Source of the DNA: DAIDHZ01 sp035480255
GTDB taxonomy: Bacteria; Chlamydiota; Chlamydiia; Chlamydiales; SM23-39
Length of the DNA stretch: 64,000 nt
Assembly: GCA_964630875.1 (NCBI GenBank)
Contig: CAZVXF010000002.1
Location: 36,378 to 100,377, forward strand
Reading direction: 5' to 3'
Position 1 is the stretch's first letter, and each line of letters starts with the position of its first letter. Below the pieces are notes generated by a model. It was not told the origin of the DNA, made no database searches, and saw only the letters and a program-made list of their open reading frames with translations. Below, piece by piece: positions 16,208-25,582 of the stretch. The translations under genes were made by a program, and so were the position numbers.

Positions 16208-17233
16208 ATGACTGAAATTAACTTTATTGAGGGGCCATATAGGGAATATTCGAATGATTATGATATGCCAATCAATCGGCAAATTTCTCTGACTCCTGAA
16301 CAACGGCTTGTGGCGCAGATACTTCAATCCTTTGAGACGGATTCTGACGATGAGATAGATTCTAGCTCTTTTGAGAGCCGTTCTGACGATGGGATCGATT
16401 CTGAGGATGATGATGAGCAAAATATACAAAACGCCTTTCAACTTCTTGATCAAGGGATCTCAGCTAACCCTTCTTATCCAGGGTATTACCTCCTTAAAGG
16501 AAAAATGCAAGTCACATTGCACGAATTACAAAATGGAATAGCCAATCTTTCAAAAGCCATAGAAATGGAACCCTATTTTTCTGATCCTTATTTTGTCATC
16601 GGAGAGGCTCAATACTTCAGAAGCCTGGCCTATATTCGACAACATCGATTGAAAGATGCCTATGCGGATTTGAAGAGTGCAGTACTTCTCGGGAACGAAG
16701 ATGCGAAGAAACTTTTTGAATCCTACTTTTCAGACGAGGACCAATGGATTTTTGGTTCCAAGAGTGTTCTTGACCAGTTTCCTGTTTCATTAGAAGGAAT
16801 CAATAACAGTACATCATACCTATTTTCAAAAGCTTTAGAACTATTTACTCGATCAATAAAAGCAGTTGAAACTGAGGAAGCATCGTGGACAAATCCTAAA
16901 ATTCTTCAGAGGAATTGCGAAGCGATAGCGTATTTGAAAGAGGCAATTAGTCTAGATTCTAATCAGCCAAGCTTTTATATTCTTCTCGGGAAGCTTTATA
17001 TCAACATCTTTGAAAGAGACCTGGCTATTGAAAGTCTCTCAAAGGCGATCGAGATTGACCCTAATTTTTCGGATTCAAATTTCCCGCCAGGAGAAGCTCT
17101 TTTTCAGATGGGGAGGGCCAATTACTGTGAATTTAACAAGATGATAGCCCAGCAGAATTTCAAGGCGGCAATTGAGCAATTTAATCATGAAGAAGCAAAA
17201 ATCTGGCTTGAAATGACTGATAGCTTGAGGTAG
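16208..17233 (+). CDS. TPR-repeat protein with acidic N-terminal linker
   Basis: 341 aa. An acidic Asp/Ser stretch at about 43-71 contains two imperfect copies of an SDD(E/G)IDS unit. Two TPR blocks follow at about 75-180 and 230-335, each with the LSKAIE(M/I)(E/D)P(Y/N)FSD signature. No signal peptide. The ribosome-binding site AGGAG precedes the ATG. TPR proteins serve as interaction scaffolds and are abundant among T3SS chaperones and effectors of environmental chlamydiae. The next gene is the MORN-repeat protein. Ligands unknown. Confidence 0.8.
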   Translation: MTEINFIEGPYREYSNDYDMPINRQISLTPEQRLVAQILQSFETDSDDEIDSSSFESRSDDGIDSEDDDEQNIQNAFQLLDQGISANPSYPGYYLLKGKMQVTLHELQNGIANLSKAIEMEPYFSDPYFVIGEAQYFRSLAYIRQHRLKDAYADLKSAVLLGNEDAKKLFESYFSDEDQWIFGSKSVLDQFPVSLEGINNSTSYLFSKALELFTRSIKAVETEEASWTNPKILQRNCEAIAYLKEAISLDSNQPSFYILLGKLYINIFERDLAIESLSKAIEIDPNFSDSNFPPGEALFQMGRANYCEFNKMIAQQNFKAAIEQFNHEEAKIWLEMTDSLR

Positions 17234-17293
17234 GGGGTCTTCTTTTAAAAAGCTCGTGTTTTCTTTCGCCGGAATCCTTTCTGAAAGGCCGTA

Positions 17294-17321
17294 GGTCCCT
17301 GCAAAGTCAATTACAGGGATC
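17294..17321 (+). terminator. Hairpin terminator after the TPR gene
   Basis: The stem 17294-17301 with 17314-17321 (core TCCCTG/CAGGGA) has a 12-nt loop and is followed by TTTT. A smaller hairpin CCTTTC/GAAAGG lies just upstream (17277-17289). The rest of 17234-17438 is AT-rich with no supported gene. Confidence 0.55.
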
Positions 17322-17438
17322 TTTTGAATTAAAAATTTTTTGATTTTTTAGAGCATTTTTCAAAGAAATACTGTCTGCCATTAGATCATATGTTATTTTT
17401 TAAAGTAAATGACTAATGTATAGTTTATGAAATATTTT

Positions 17439-17468
17439 TTGACAAAAATTAAAGATTAATTATATAAT
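17439..17468 (+). promoter_or_regulatory. Consensus promoter of the MORN-repeat gene
   Basis: TTGACA (17439-17444), an 18-bp spacer and TATAAT (17463-17468): both hexamers match the sigma70/sigma66 consensus exactly. Translation begins at 17494, only about 18 nt after the predicted transcription start. No ribosome-binding site is visible in that very AT-rich leader. Confidence 0.75.
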
Positions 17469-17493
17469 TAATTACATTAATAATTATTTATAT

Positions 17494-19793
17494 ATGACAA
17501 CTAATACGATTAACGGTCCTCTTGACGTCTGGTCTTCTTTTTTTAATCCTCAGCCTTCTGTAATGAAAGAAGGCCCCAGAACCACAGCATCCAGAATCAA
17601 AGCATATAGAGCAGCAAAAGACGTCTTTGCAATAGAGGTCGCCACAACTAGATGTACAGACCCAAAACTCTCCCCCCAAGATCTACCAATGAGCAGAAAA
17701 AAAGGAGATCAAAGTTTAGATATCTCGAATAAAATCCAACCCGAAGGCAAATCGGTAAATAAGATGACGAGCGGTCAAGGCATATTCCATTTCCCGAATG
17801 GAGACAGGTGCGAAGGCGACTGGGTAAATGGCAAAATGCAAGGTCAAGGCACAAAAATTTGGGCCGATGGAAGCCGGTACGTAGGCGGCTGGATGAATAA
17901 CATGCGGCACGGTCAAGGCATAACCATTTTCGACAATGGTAACAAATGCGTAGGCTATTGGTCGCATGGGAAGATGTGCGGTCAAGGCAAATATGATTGG
18001 GCTAGTGGAATCTCGTACGAAGGTGACTTTGCTGATGGCATGCCGCATGGTCAGGGCACAAAAATTTGGGCCGATGGAAGCCGGTACGTAGGCAACTTCG
18101 TTGACGGCAAAAGGCACGGTCANNNNNNNNNNNNNNNNNNNNNNNNNNNNNNNNNNNNNNNNNNNNNNNNNNNNNNNNNNNNNNNNNNNNNNNNNNNNNN
18201 NNNNNNNNNNNNNNNNNNNNNNAGGTACTTCGTACGACTCAAATGGAAAGATCGAGTTTTCAGGCAACTTCGTTGACAGCAAAAGGCACGGTCAAGGTAC
18301 TTTGTACGGCCCAAATGAAAAGATCGTGTACTCAGGCAACTTTGTTGACGACAAAATGTACGGTCAAGGTACTTCGTACGACTCAAATGGAAAGATCGAG
18401 TTTTCAGGCAACTTCGTTGACGGCAAGATGAACAATCAAGGCACAACAATTNNNNNNNNNNNNNNNNNNNNNNNNNNNNNNNNNNNNNNNNNNNNNNNNN
18501 NNNNNNNNNNNNNNNNNNNNNNNNNNNNNNNNNNNNNNNNNNNNNNNNNNNTGGGCCGATGGAAGCCGGTACGTAGGCGGCTGGCAAAACAGCAAGATGC
18601 ACGGTCTAGGTACTTTGTACGACTCAAATGGAAAGATCGTGAACTCAGGCAACTTCGTTGACGGCAAAATGCACGGTCAAGGCATATTCCATTTCCCGAA
18701 TGGAGACAGGTACGAAGGTGACTTTGCTGATGACATGCCGCATGGTCAAGGCACAACAATTTGGGCCGATGGAAGCCGGTACGTAGGCGGCTGGCAAAAC
18801 AGCAAGATGCACGGTCAAGGTACTTTGTACGACTCAAATGGAAAGATCCTGTACTCAGGCAACTTCGTTGACAGCAAAAGGCACGGTCAAGGCATATTCC
18901 ATTTCCCGAATGGAGACAGGGGCGAAGGCTACTGGGCTAATGACAAAAGGAACGGTCACGGCACACATTATTTCGCCAATGGAGGAAGTCTCGAAGGCAT
19001 GTGGAAGAATGGATTAATGATCGCTAGCATTGCTGATATAAAACAACCTAAGTTTTTTGAATTATTGCTCGGAGATTCTAATAGTACCGGAATCAATCCT
19101 GTATTTGCTCTAGGAATTATCTCTGATTTTTTAGTTCAAAATGGCTATGAAACAGTCGGGCTCGCTTTAACATGGGCATATCAAATGCTACTTTCAGATG
19201 ACCTTCTCACTGAAGTTGGCAAACAAAAAAAAGCACTAGAAATTTTCAATAGCATTTGTTCTGGAAATAACCAGCTTTTGCTTTATCGGACTATAGACCA
19301 TGCAATGGGACTAAAACTTTCCACCTCTTCATGCAAAAACTATGTCTATTGCGATATATTTAATTCAGGATGCGGCTTAGTAGAATATCACAAACAGTCG
19401 AATAACAAGTTCCAAACCAAGCTACGATTCCGAGTGCCAAAAGAGAATTTTTCTCCTCAGCACATCAGACAATTTTTAGATCAGCCTCTAGCTTCAATAG
19501 ACAAGGCTTACAATCTAGTTCGGCATATCCCCGGAGCTGAAGAGATTCAAGAGGAAAACCCTGTATGGCAAACACAACAGAAAGGCCTCAACTGCTCTCT
19601 TGAATGGATATTTGCATTTCTAAAAAATTCGATGCCCTATCTTGAATATCATGAAATGCGTGAAAAATTATTTACACTCTGCAGAGACAAGGCAACAAAA
19701 ATCACTTGGCCTGATGAAGAGTTGAAGACACAAAGAATACAGGCTCTTGATAAAAAGATACTCAAAAGGCAATCAAAGCTCCAGTCCGCATAA
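17494..19793 (+). CDS. MORN-repeat protein with candidate Ulp1-like (CE clan) cysteine protease domain; interrupted by two assembly gaps
   Basis: One gene read through two 100-N gaps; the open frame moves by one base at each gap because the gap size is a placeholder. The N-terminal about 90 residues have no recognised domain. They are followed by at least a dozen MORN units of about 23 aa (HGQGI-FPNGD-YEGDF, WADGSRYVGGW). These are nearly identical at DNA level, which explains the assembly failure. After the last repeat (about 19020) comes a domain of about 250 aa with ordered His (19299-19301, DHAMGLKL), Asp (19353-19355, YVYCDIFNSG), Gln (19575 or 19578) and Cys (19593-19595, QQKGLNCSLEW). 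That is the His-Asp-Gln-Cys order of Ulp1/SENP/ChlaDub proteases. No signal peptide; T3SS export is plausible. MORN is certain; the protease is inferred. Confidence 0.82.
18123..18222. other. Assembly gap (100 N) inside MORN repeats
   Basis: Exactly 100 N between near-identical MORN coding repeats. The flanking frames are offset by one base, so the true length is not 100 and is probably a multiple of three. Confidence 0.98.
18452..18551. other. Second assembly gap (100 N) inside MORN repeats
   Basis: Exactly 100 N. Again the open frame shifts by one base across it. The right flank (TGGGCCGATGGAAGCCGG) recurs at about 17858, 18068 and 18761, so reads could not be placed uniquely. Confidence 0.98.
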
Positions 19794-19818
19794 TCCCTCA
19801 ATTCTCAACTAATACAAA

Positions 19819-19891
19819 CTCAAAAACCGATTTTTGAGCTTGTTTGGGTATAGAAAAGCAAGAACGAAATGCTTGAGCTTGTTTGGGTATA
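19819..19891 (+). repeat. Dispersed palindromic repeat with duplicated tail
   Basis: A 20-bp near-palindrome CTCAAAAACCGATTTTTGAG (19819-19838) is followed by the tail CTTGTTTGGGTATAG. A second tail copy, GAGCTTGTTTGGGTATA, lies at 19875-19891. It sits between the convergent MORN and mfd genes. Related copies are at 31119, 47279, 50166 and 59944. Confidence 0.75.
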
Positions 19892-19927
19892 AAGGAACCC
19901 CCGGAGATCAGATCCATGCAACTGCCG

Positions 19928-22900
19928 TTATTCACTGATTTCGAATGCTCTTTTTAGTTCGCTAATGACATATGTCTCTAGGCTTTCTGGGGTTTGCATT
20001 TTTTTGGGAAGTATTATGGAATGGCTTTTCAGCTCTTTGCCTGTTTGTCTTTCAGCAAGCAAAGAGAGTTGTCCAAATTTAAGAAGTGTAAAACGATATT
20101 CTTGAGCAAATACGCGAATGCGCGCAAGTGATAAGAGCCAAAGAACGGGAAGAGGAGGCTCTCCAAAGCGATCTTTGAGTTCAAGGAAGATTTCGAACAC
20201 GTCTTCAAACGTTGAGGCTTCGCCAAGGCGATGATAGAGTTCCATGCGTAAAGACACGTCATTGACATAGGTATCTGGAAAGTGCGCAGGGAAAGAAAAT
20301 TCCATTTTGGTTTCTAGGAAGGAGATCGTTTTCTTCTTTTTCAATGCATCAATTGCTTTTTTGAGAAGCTTACAGTAGAGATGGAAACCAATGGAAGAAA
20401 CTTGGCCTGATTGTTGAACGCCGAGAATATCTCCTGCGCCTCTGATTTCTAAATCTCGCATTGCAATTTTCATTCCGCCACCAAAACCACCGGCGTCAGC
20501 AAGTGCGCTGAGACGTTTGCGCGCAACTTCCGTCATTCGTGTGTGTTTAGGAACGAGAAAATAGGTGTATGCGGAGCGATTCCAACGACCCACCCTTCCG
20601 CGCAGTTGGTAGAGATCAGCAAGACCATATGTATCTGCTCTGTCAATCAGCATCGTGTTGGCATTGGGAATATCGACGCCGCTTTCAACAATGGTTGTCG
20701 CAAACAGGAGGTCAATATCGCCTTTTTTGAACTGATGAAAAATGGCGTCTATGTCATCGGCATCCATTTGTCCGTGAACGACTCCAATTCGCGCTTGCGG
20801 CACAATTTTTTGGATTTCTTCAGCTCTTCCGTAGATTGTCTCAACTCGATTGTGGATATAAAAAGCTTGGCCATTCCTTGCAAATTCTCGAAGCAACGCA
20901 TTTTGGACAAGCTCCGGCTCGTTTTCTGCGATTATTGTCTTAATCGGGAGACGATCTTGCGGAGGCGTATTAATCACTGACATATCGCGAGCTGTGATCA
21001 GAGACATGTGCAGCGTCCGCGGAATGGGTGTGGCTGAGAGCGTAAGACAATCTACACCAATTTTCAGTTTTTTTAAGTGTTCTTTTGATCGAACCCCAAA
21101 ACGTTGCTCTTCATCAATAATAATTAGCCCAAGGTCTTTAAAATGAACATCTTGAGATAGTAGCCGGTGAGTCCCAACAAGAATATCTACTTGACCTGTC
21201 ATCACTTTTTCAAGCGTTTCCTTGACCTGTTTTGGTGTGCGAAAACGAGAGACTACTTCAACTGTGACAGGAAATCCTTTCATGCGCTCAGAAAATGTCT
21301 CAAAATGCTGCATTGCTAGAACAGTTGTTGGAACAAGCACTGCAACTTGTTTGCCTCCATCAACTACTGCCTTGAAGGCTGCGCGCATAGCAACTTCAGT
21401 TTTGCCATAGCCCACATCCCCACAGATGAGACGGTCCATGGGTTGAGTTGAGATCATATCTTTTTTAATATCAGCAATCGCGAGCAGTTGATCTTCTGTT
21501 TCGACATATGGAAATTCTCTTTCAAATTGTTCCATCAGAGCGCTATCTGGATTGCATTGAAAGCCTCCTCTTACAACGCGCTCTGCTTGTCTTGTAAGTA
21601 AATCATTTGCATACCCGACGATTTGTGCGGTTGCTGTCTCTCGTATTTTTTGCCAACGCTTGCTTCCCAGTTCGCTCAAATGTGGAGATTCTTCTTTAGT
21701 TCCAATGTAACGGGAGACTAAATAGCCTTGAGAAAGAGGGACAAAAAGCTTACTTTGATCGGCATACTCAAGGATCAAAAACTCTGTTTCGACGCCTAGA
21801 TGGTTTTTCTGTTTTTCCATTCCAAGATATTTGCCAATTCCACTGTGATAGTGAACAACAATATCGCCTGCAGACAGAGCATGAAATTCAGAAGATGGTG
21901 TGTGATGCGTATTTCTCCATTTCTGACGTCGGATCGGCGCGCGCTTCGAAAATGTTGCATAGGGGACAATGGATAAATTCAGATCGAGAACAGAAAATCC
22001 TGTGGTCAAAGTGCCTTTCTCAAACGTCACATTCTGAAATTGAAAAGGGGCAATCTGCTTTTTGACCTCCTCTTCTTCCATCTCAGTGCGATTGAGGAAA
22101 ATAATTTGGCTGTTTGGATCTACGTCTGTGAGATCTTCAATCTTTTGAAAGGGATGAAAAAAACGTTTTGCTTCAAAATGTTTTCCAAATACATCAAACG
22201 CCACATCTTGGAAATACTTGCTGCGATCTTTTGACTTCTTCACTTCGCTCATCTCTTCGATGTTTTGGCTTGAGCAAAAGATATTTCGTCCAGAAATTAC
22301 ATCTTCTAATCGAGCAAAAGACTTCGATTTTGCTCCTGGCATTTTCGTTAATGCAACCAGACTATCTTCGATCTTGAGCAAGTCATCCCAAAAAACCCAA
22401 GGATCATCCAAATAATCGAGGATTGTGCTTTCTCCTGGAGTTTCTTTAGCGGGACACAAGAAGAATGAATCCACTTTTTCAACAGATTTTTGACCGACCG
22501 GATCAAATGTGCGAATGCTTGCAATCTCATCTCCGAAAAACTCGACCCTGTATGGATCGCTCATCGCAACAGGAAACAAATCAACAATTCCTCCTCGGAT
22601 TGCAAACTGTCCTTTATCTGAGACAACAGGATTTCGTATATATCCCAGATCGGTCAAAATCTTCGGGACCTGATCAAAGGAAATTTGATCTCCTATTTTC
22701 CATCGTCTTAAAAGAGGCTCTAATGTTTTTTTTGGAATGATCTTTTGCAAAAGCGCATTTAAAGGACAAAGCACAATTGACGGTGTCTTTTTCGTTAATA
22801 ACTGACCGAGAGCTTCGAAACGCTTGCCAATAATATCTGGGCTTGGAGGAATTTCTTCTCCAGGCAGAGTTTCCCACGCAGGGAATTCAAGCGGTGCATC

Positions 22901-23098
22901 GAAATAGGATAGATCGCTATGCAGGAGATCTTCTCGGACCCCACCCGTGATTACAAGAATGGATTTTTGCGTATTTTTTGCGATTAGGCTCGCAAGAAGT
23001 GCTTTTGTCGGTTCCCAAAGCCCCTCAAAAAGTAGGGAATTTGTAGACCTAAGACATGTTTCTAATTCAAGCAGCGCCTTGCTATCGTTGATTTGCAT
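19928..23098 (-). CDS. mfd: Transcription-repair coupling factor Mfd
   Basis: 1056 aa DNA translocase that removes stalled RNA polymerase and recruits UvrA. UvrB-like N-terminal modules, then the RNAP-interaction domain beginning with GDIVVHYHSGIGKYLGME. The helicase motor has Walker A (CGDVGYGKTEVAMR), DEEQRFGV, SATPIPRTLHM and QLRGRVGR. A TRCF C-terminal domain follows. It is near the usual length (about 1,100) with a slightly shortened N-terminus. In Chlamydia it is CT748, adjacent to alaS. Here about 4.2 kb of accessory genes separate the two. Confidence 0.97.
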   Translation of the reverse strand: MQINDSKALLELETCLRSTNSLLFEGLWEPTKALLASLIAKNTQKSILVITGGVREDLLHSDLSYFDAPLEFPAWETLPGEEIPPSPDIIGKRFEALGQLLTKKTPSIVLCPLNALLQKIIPKKTLEPLLRRWKIGDQISFDQVPKILTDLGYIRNPVVSDKGQFAIRGGIVDLFPVAMSDPYRVEFFGDEIASIRTFDPVGQKSVEKVDSFFLCPAKETPGESTILDYLDDPWVFWDDLLKIEDSLVALTKMPGAKSKSFARLEDVISGRNIFCSSQNIEEMSEVKKSKDRSKYFQDVAFDVFGKHFEAKRFFHPFQKIEDLTDVDPNSQIIFLNRTEMEEEEVKKQIAPFQFQNVTFEKGTLTTGFSVLDLNLSIVPYATFSKRAPIRRQKWRNTHHTPSSEFHALSAGDIVVHYHSGIGKYLGMEKQKNHLGVETEFLILEYADQSKLFVPLSQGYLVSRYIGTKEESPHLSELGSKRWQKIRETATAQIVGYANDLLTRQAERVVRGGFQCNPDSALMEQFEREFPYVETEDQLLAIADIKKDMISTQPMDRLICGDVGYGKTEVAMRAAFKAVVDGGKQVAVLVPTTVLAMQHFETFSERMKGFPVTVEVVSRFRTPKQVKETLEKVMTGQVDILVGTHRLLSQDVHFKDLGLIIIDEEQRFGVRSKEHLKKLKIGVDCLTLSATPIPRTLHMSLITARDMSVINTPPQDRLPIKTIIAENEPELVQNALLREFARNGQAFYIHNRVETIYGRAEEIQKIVPQARIGVVHGQMDADDIDAIFHQFKKGDIDLLFATTIVESGVDIPNANTMLIDRADTYGLADLYQLRGRVGRWNRSAYTYFLVPKHTRMTEVARKRLSALADAGGFGGGMKIAMRDLEIRGAGDILGVQQSGQVSSIGFHLYCKLLKKAIDALKKKKTISFLETKMEFSFPAHFPDTYVNDVSLRMELYHRLGEASTFEDVFEIFLELKDRFGEPPLPVLWLLSLARIRVFAQEYRFTLLKFGQLSLLAERQTGKELKSHSIILPKKMQTPESLETYVISELKRAFEISE

Positions 23099-23178
23099 AT
23101 GGCCAGTGTAACATTAAAGCCCATACTCATGCAAAAAAAACAGGATCATTAGTACAGGTTTTTTTGCTACTTTATTAA

Positions 23179-25437
23179 TTATTTTCTGATCTCGAAAAAT
23201 TTTAAATTGCAAGGAATTTTCCTCCCTTTTTTAAGAGGATCCTCAATTGCGTAAGAAACAGTGAGGGTAGAAGGACCATTACCTTTCCCAATTTGAGTTG
23301 TAATAGATATTTTTCCGCTATTGGAAAGATCGTCATCATGGGTATCAGATGACATGGCTTCTCGAGAAGGTATATTGCCATAGAAAATATCCATTATGCT
23401 TTGATCTACATCGAGACGAAAGATTTCGGGCTCTGGATGAATAAAAAAGTGATATAAATATTCATGATTATCCTGATCCTGGCTCAGAGCAATTGATGCA
23501 AACGTTTTCACTGGGGGCGAGACCATCCCTTGAGCTGAAAATTCTACAAGAGCAATAAACCCTCGAGGGGTTTGTTTCAAATATCCATCTCGAAACTCTT
23601 TTGATTGGAGGAGTTTCAAAACAGGGGTCGGATTGTGGAAAAGAATTTGTAGAATTAGGTCATTGACACTCTTCCCCTTATATATTTCCTCACCATTCTT
23701 GTTCTTGTCTGGAAAATTTCGGACGCTCTCTGGGTCTGCCGTCAACCATCGTTTGATACGATTTGCATATTTGATCAGATTAAAATTTTGAACCAAATCT
23801 TCCCTATCCTGAGGATGTGAACGCACAGCTCTTTGCGCATGTCTACCCTGAACTTTTGTCCATGGCCCATCATCATCATTGTCATCATCCCTTGTGTTCT
23901 TCGCTTTAGCGCCTCTTCCTTCAGAGGAACTTATAGTAGAAGATTGCTGCTCTGCTTTAGCTTTCGACGTCTCTAATCGTGTTGCTTTAGACGGTACCTG
24001 TTGACTATTGTTTTCTCTTACCTGTTCTTTAGATATTCTTTGTTGTCTCTTCCGATCTTTTTCTTTACGTGCTTCTGCTTCCGATTCTTCTTTCAACAAG
24101 GCGTCACGCTCTTTGCGTGCTGTTTTACTATATTCTTCTAGTATAACCGAGCGGAGCGTCGTCTTTTCAGAAAATTCGGTTTGTGAGAAAAGCTGTGCAA
24201 TATATGCTTGTAAGCTAAGGCTGTTACTTTCAGCTAAGCTAGATGCCATGTTTAGTACTTCGAAATTAGCCCAGTGGCTATTAGAAATCTTCTCCAAGCC
24301 CTTTCTGTCGCGGCTTGTAATGAGTTTACAATCATAAAGGAGGTTGAAGAAAAAACGATTTCCCAACTTGCAACGGCATTCTTCGTCAACATTCTGATCT
24401 AAATAGTATAGCCAGTTACGATGAATTTTATCAGAATTTTTAAAGAGATTTTCCAGTATTTTTTCCTCCTCCTCATTTGTCAGTGGTCTGCCTATATATC
24501 GCTGTACATTCAAATCAAGAAAGAGGACTGCCGCATGAAGAGAAGCAATCTGAGTCATGAGATCAGAAGTGAGTTCTTGGAGTGGACGTACTTGTTTCTG
24601 CGATGGAAGAGATGTACTTTCCGTTAAAAATGATCTTTTATGGTGAAGCGCGGCACGCTCTACGTATCTTCTCAAAAGACTAGTTCGATGATAGTATTGT
24701 TCGAATGGTTCATTCTTTAGCTTCTCGAATTCTTTTTTAAAGAACTGTTCGACTAGAGCATGATCTTTATTTGCAGAGCTTGTTACTTCTGAAACCAAAC
24801 TTGCTTGCTCGAGTGAACTCAGCCAGAGATCTTTTAACGCGTTCGCAAGTTTATCCCTAGTTTCATTCCTATAAAATTCAAATAGCCTATCCCGCTTTTC
24901 CAGTGCCATTTTATCCAAATCTGCTTCTGTATATGGGGGAGGTGTCTTCTTTACAATGTCCCTATTTATGGAAAGCAGTGCTGCTATCTCTTCAGGATGT
25001 GGCGGGTTCTCTGTCGTCTCAGTCATTGATCTTATATCCTGCGCAGTTAGTAGTCTTGGAAGAAAGTCAGTTAGGTAAAATGGAGTCACATTAGTTGCCC
25101 AGGCAACATCTCTATGAATAGCATCAACTTCTTTCGGATTACACAGTGTTTCTGGTGGTTGACCCCCGAGATATTCCGTTAACATATTTCCTATCAGGAT
25201 TGATTTGGAGCTACGCGTAGCAGCTTCTCTATTTTCAATAGGTAGAAATTTTAAAGCATTCGCGATGACTGAGTGATTCGAGCCTATATAGATTCTGGCA
25301 GCTACGTCAGGAGAAATTGCTTTATTTTCTCTAACATTCACCTTTGTAGTAGGGTTGTCAGAAGCAATTCTAGTATTCGCGGGTGATTGAGGGCGTTGAT
25401 TTCCGGATTGTGAAGAATTTTGTATACTTGCTGACAT
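23179..25437 (-). CDS. Large hypothetical, candidate effector
   Basis: 752 aa, no recognised family, signal peptide or membrane helix. The first 50 residues are Ser/Asn/Gln/Pro-rich, as in many T3SS substrates. Helical region 50-410. A highly charged Lys/Glu/Arg segment (about 430-480) probably forms a coiled coil, followed by a linker with DDDNDDDGPW. The C-terminal about 200 residues look like a mixed alpha/beta domain. It lies alone between mfd and a second unrecognised gene on the same strand, inside the otherwise conserved mfd-alaS pair. A TATAAT box (25479-25474, minus strand) is 37 bp before the ATG. No clear ribosome-binding site. Effector role is inferred. Confidence 0.75.
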   Translation of the reverse strand: MSASIQNSSQSGNQRPQSPANTRIASDNPTTKVNVRENKAISPDVAARIYIGSNHSVIANALKFLPIENREAATRSSKSILIGNMLTEYLGGQPPETLCNPKEVDAIHRDVAWATNVTPFYLTDFLPRLLTAQDIRSMTETTENPPHPEEIAALLSINRDIVKKTPPPYTEADLDKMALEKRDRLFEFYRNETRDKLANALKDLWLSSLEQASLVSEVTSSANKDHALVEQFFKKEFEKLKNEPFEQYYHRTSLLRRYVERAALHHKRSFLTESTSLPSQKQVRPLQELTSDLMTQIASLHAAVLFLDLNVQRYIGRPLTNEEEEKILENLFKNSDKIHRNWLYYLDQNVDEECRCKLGNRFFFNLLYDCKLITSRDRKGLEKISNSHWANFEVLNMASSLAESNSLSLQAYIAQLFSQTEFSEKTTLRSVILEEYSKTARKERDALLKEESEAEARKEKDRKRQQRISKEQVRENNSQQVPSKATRLETSKAKAEQQSSTISSSEGRGAKAKNTRDDDNDDDGPWTKVQGRHAQRAVRSHPQDREDLVQNFNLIKYANRIKRWLTADPESVRNFPDKNKNGEEIYKGKSVNDLILQILFHNPTPVLKLLQSKEFRDGYLKQTPRGFIALVEFSAQGMVSPPVKTFASIALSQDQDNHEYLYHFFIHPEPEIFRLDVDQSIMDIFYGNIPSREAMSSDTHDDDLSNSGKISITTQIGKGNGPSTLTVSYAIEDPLKKGRKIPCNLKFFEIRK

Positions 25438-25582
25438 AATTTCAATCTGTTGTTAGATTTTTATAATGTTTATATTATAAGTCAGCGACTTATTTTATAA
25501 GAATATCGAAATCTTAAAAAATGGCACAAGTCAGAAAGAATTGTCTTATGACTTGCGCGCAAAGCGAGTTTTGCAATTCCCT

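Noticed and set aside
18101..18661. Separate 186-aa MORN ORF in another frame
   Set aside because: It exists only because the placeholder gaps shift the frame. The MORN units continue directly from the upstream ORF, so it is part of one gene.
17494..19020. CRISPR-like array because of regular near-identical DNA repeats
   Set aside because: The about 69-bp periodicity is in frame, encodes MORN units throughout, and has no spacers or cas genes nearby.
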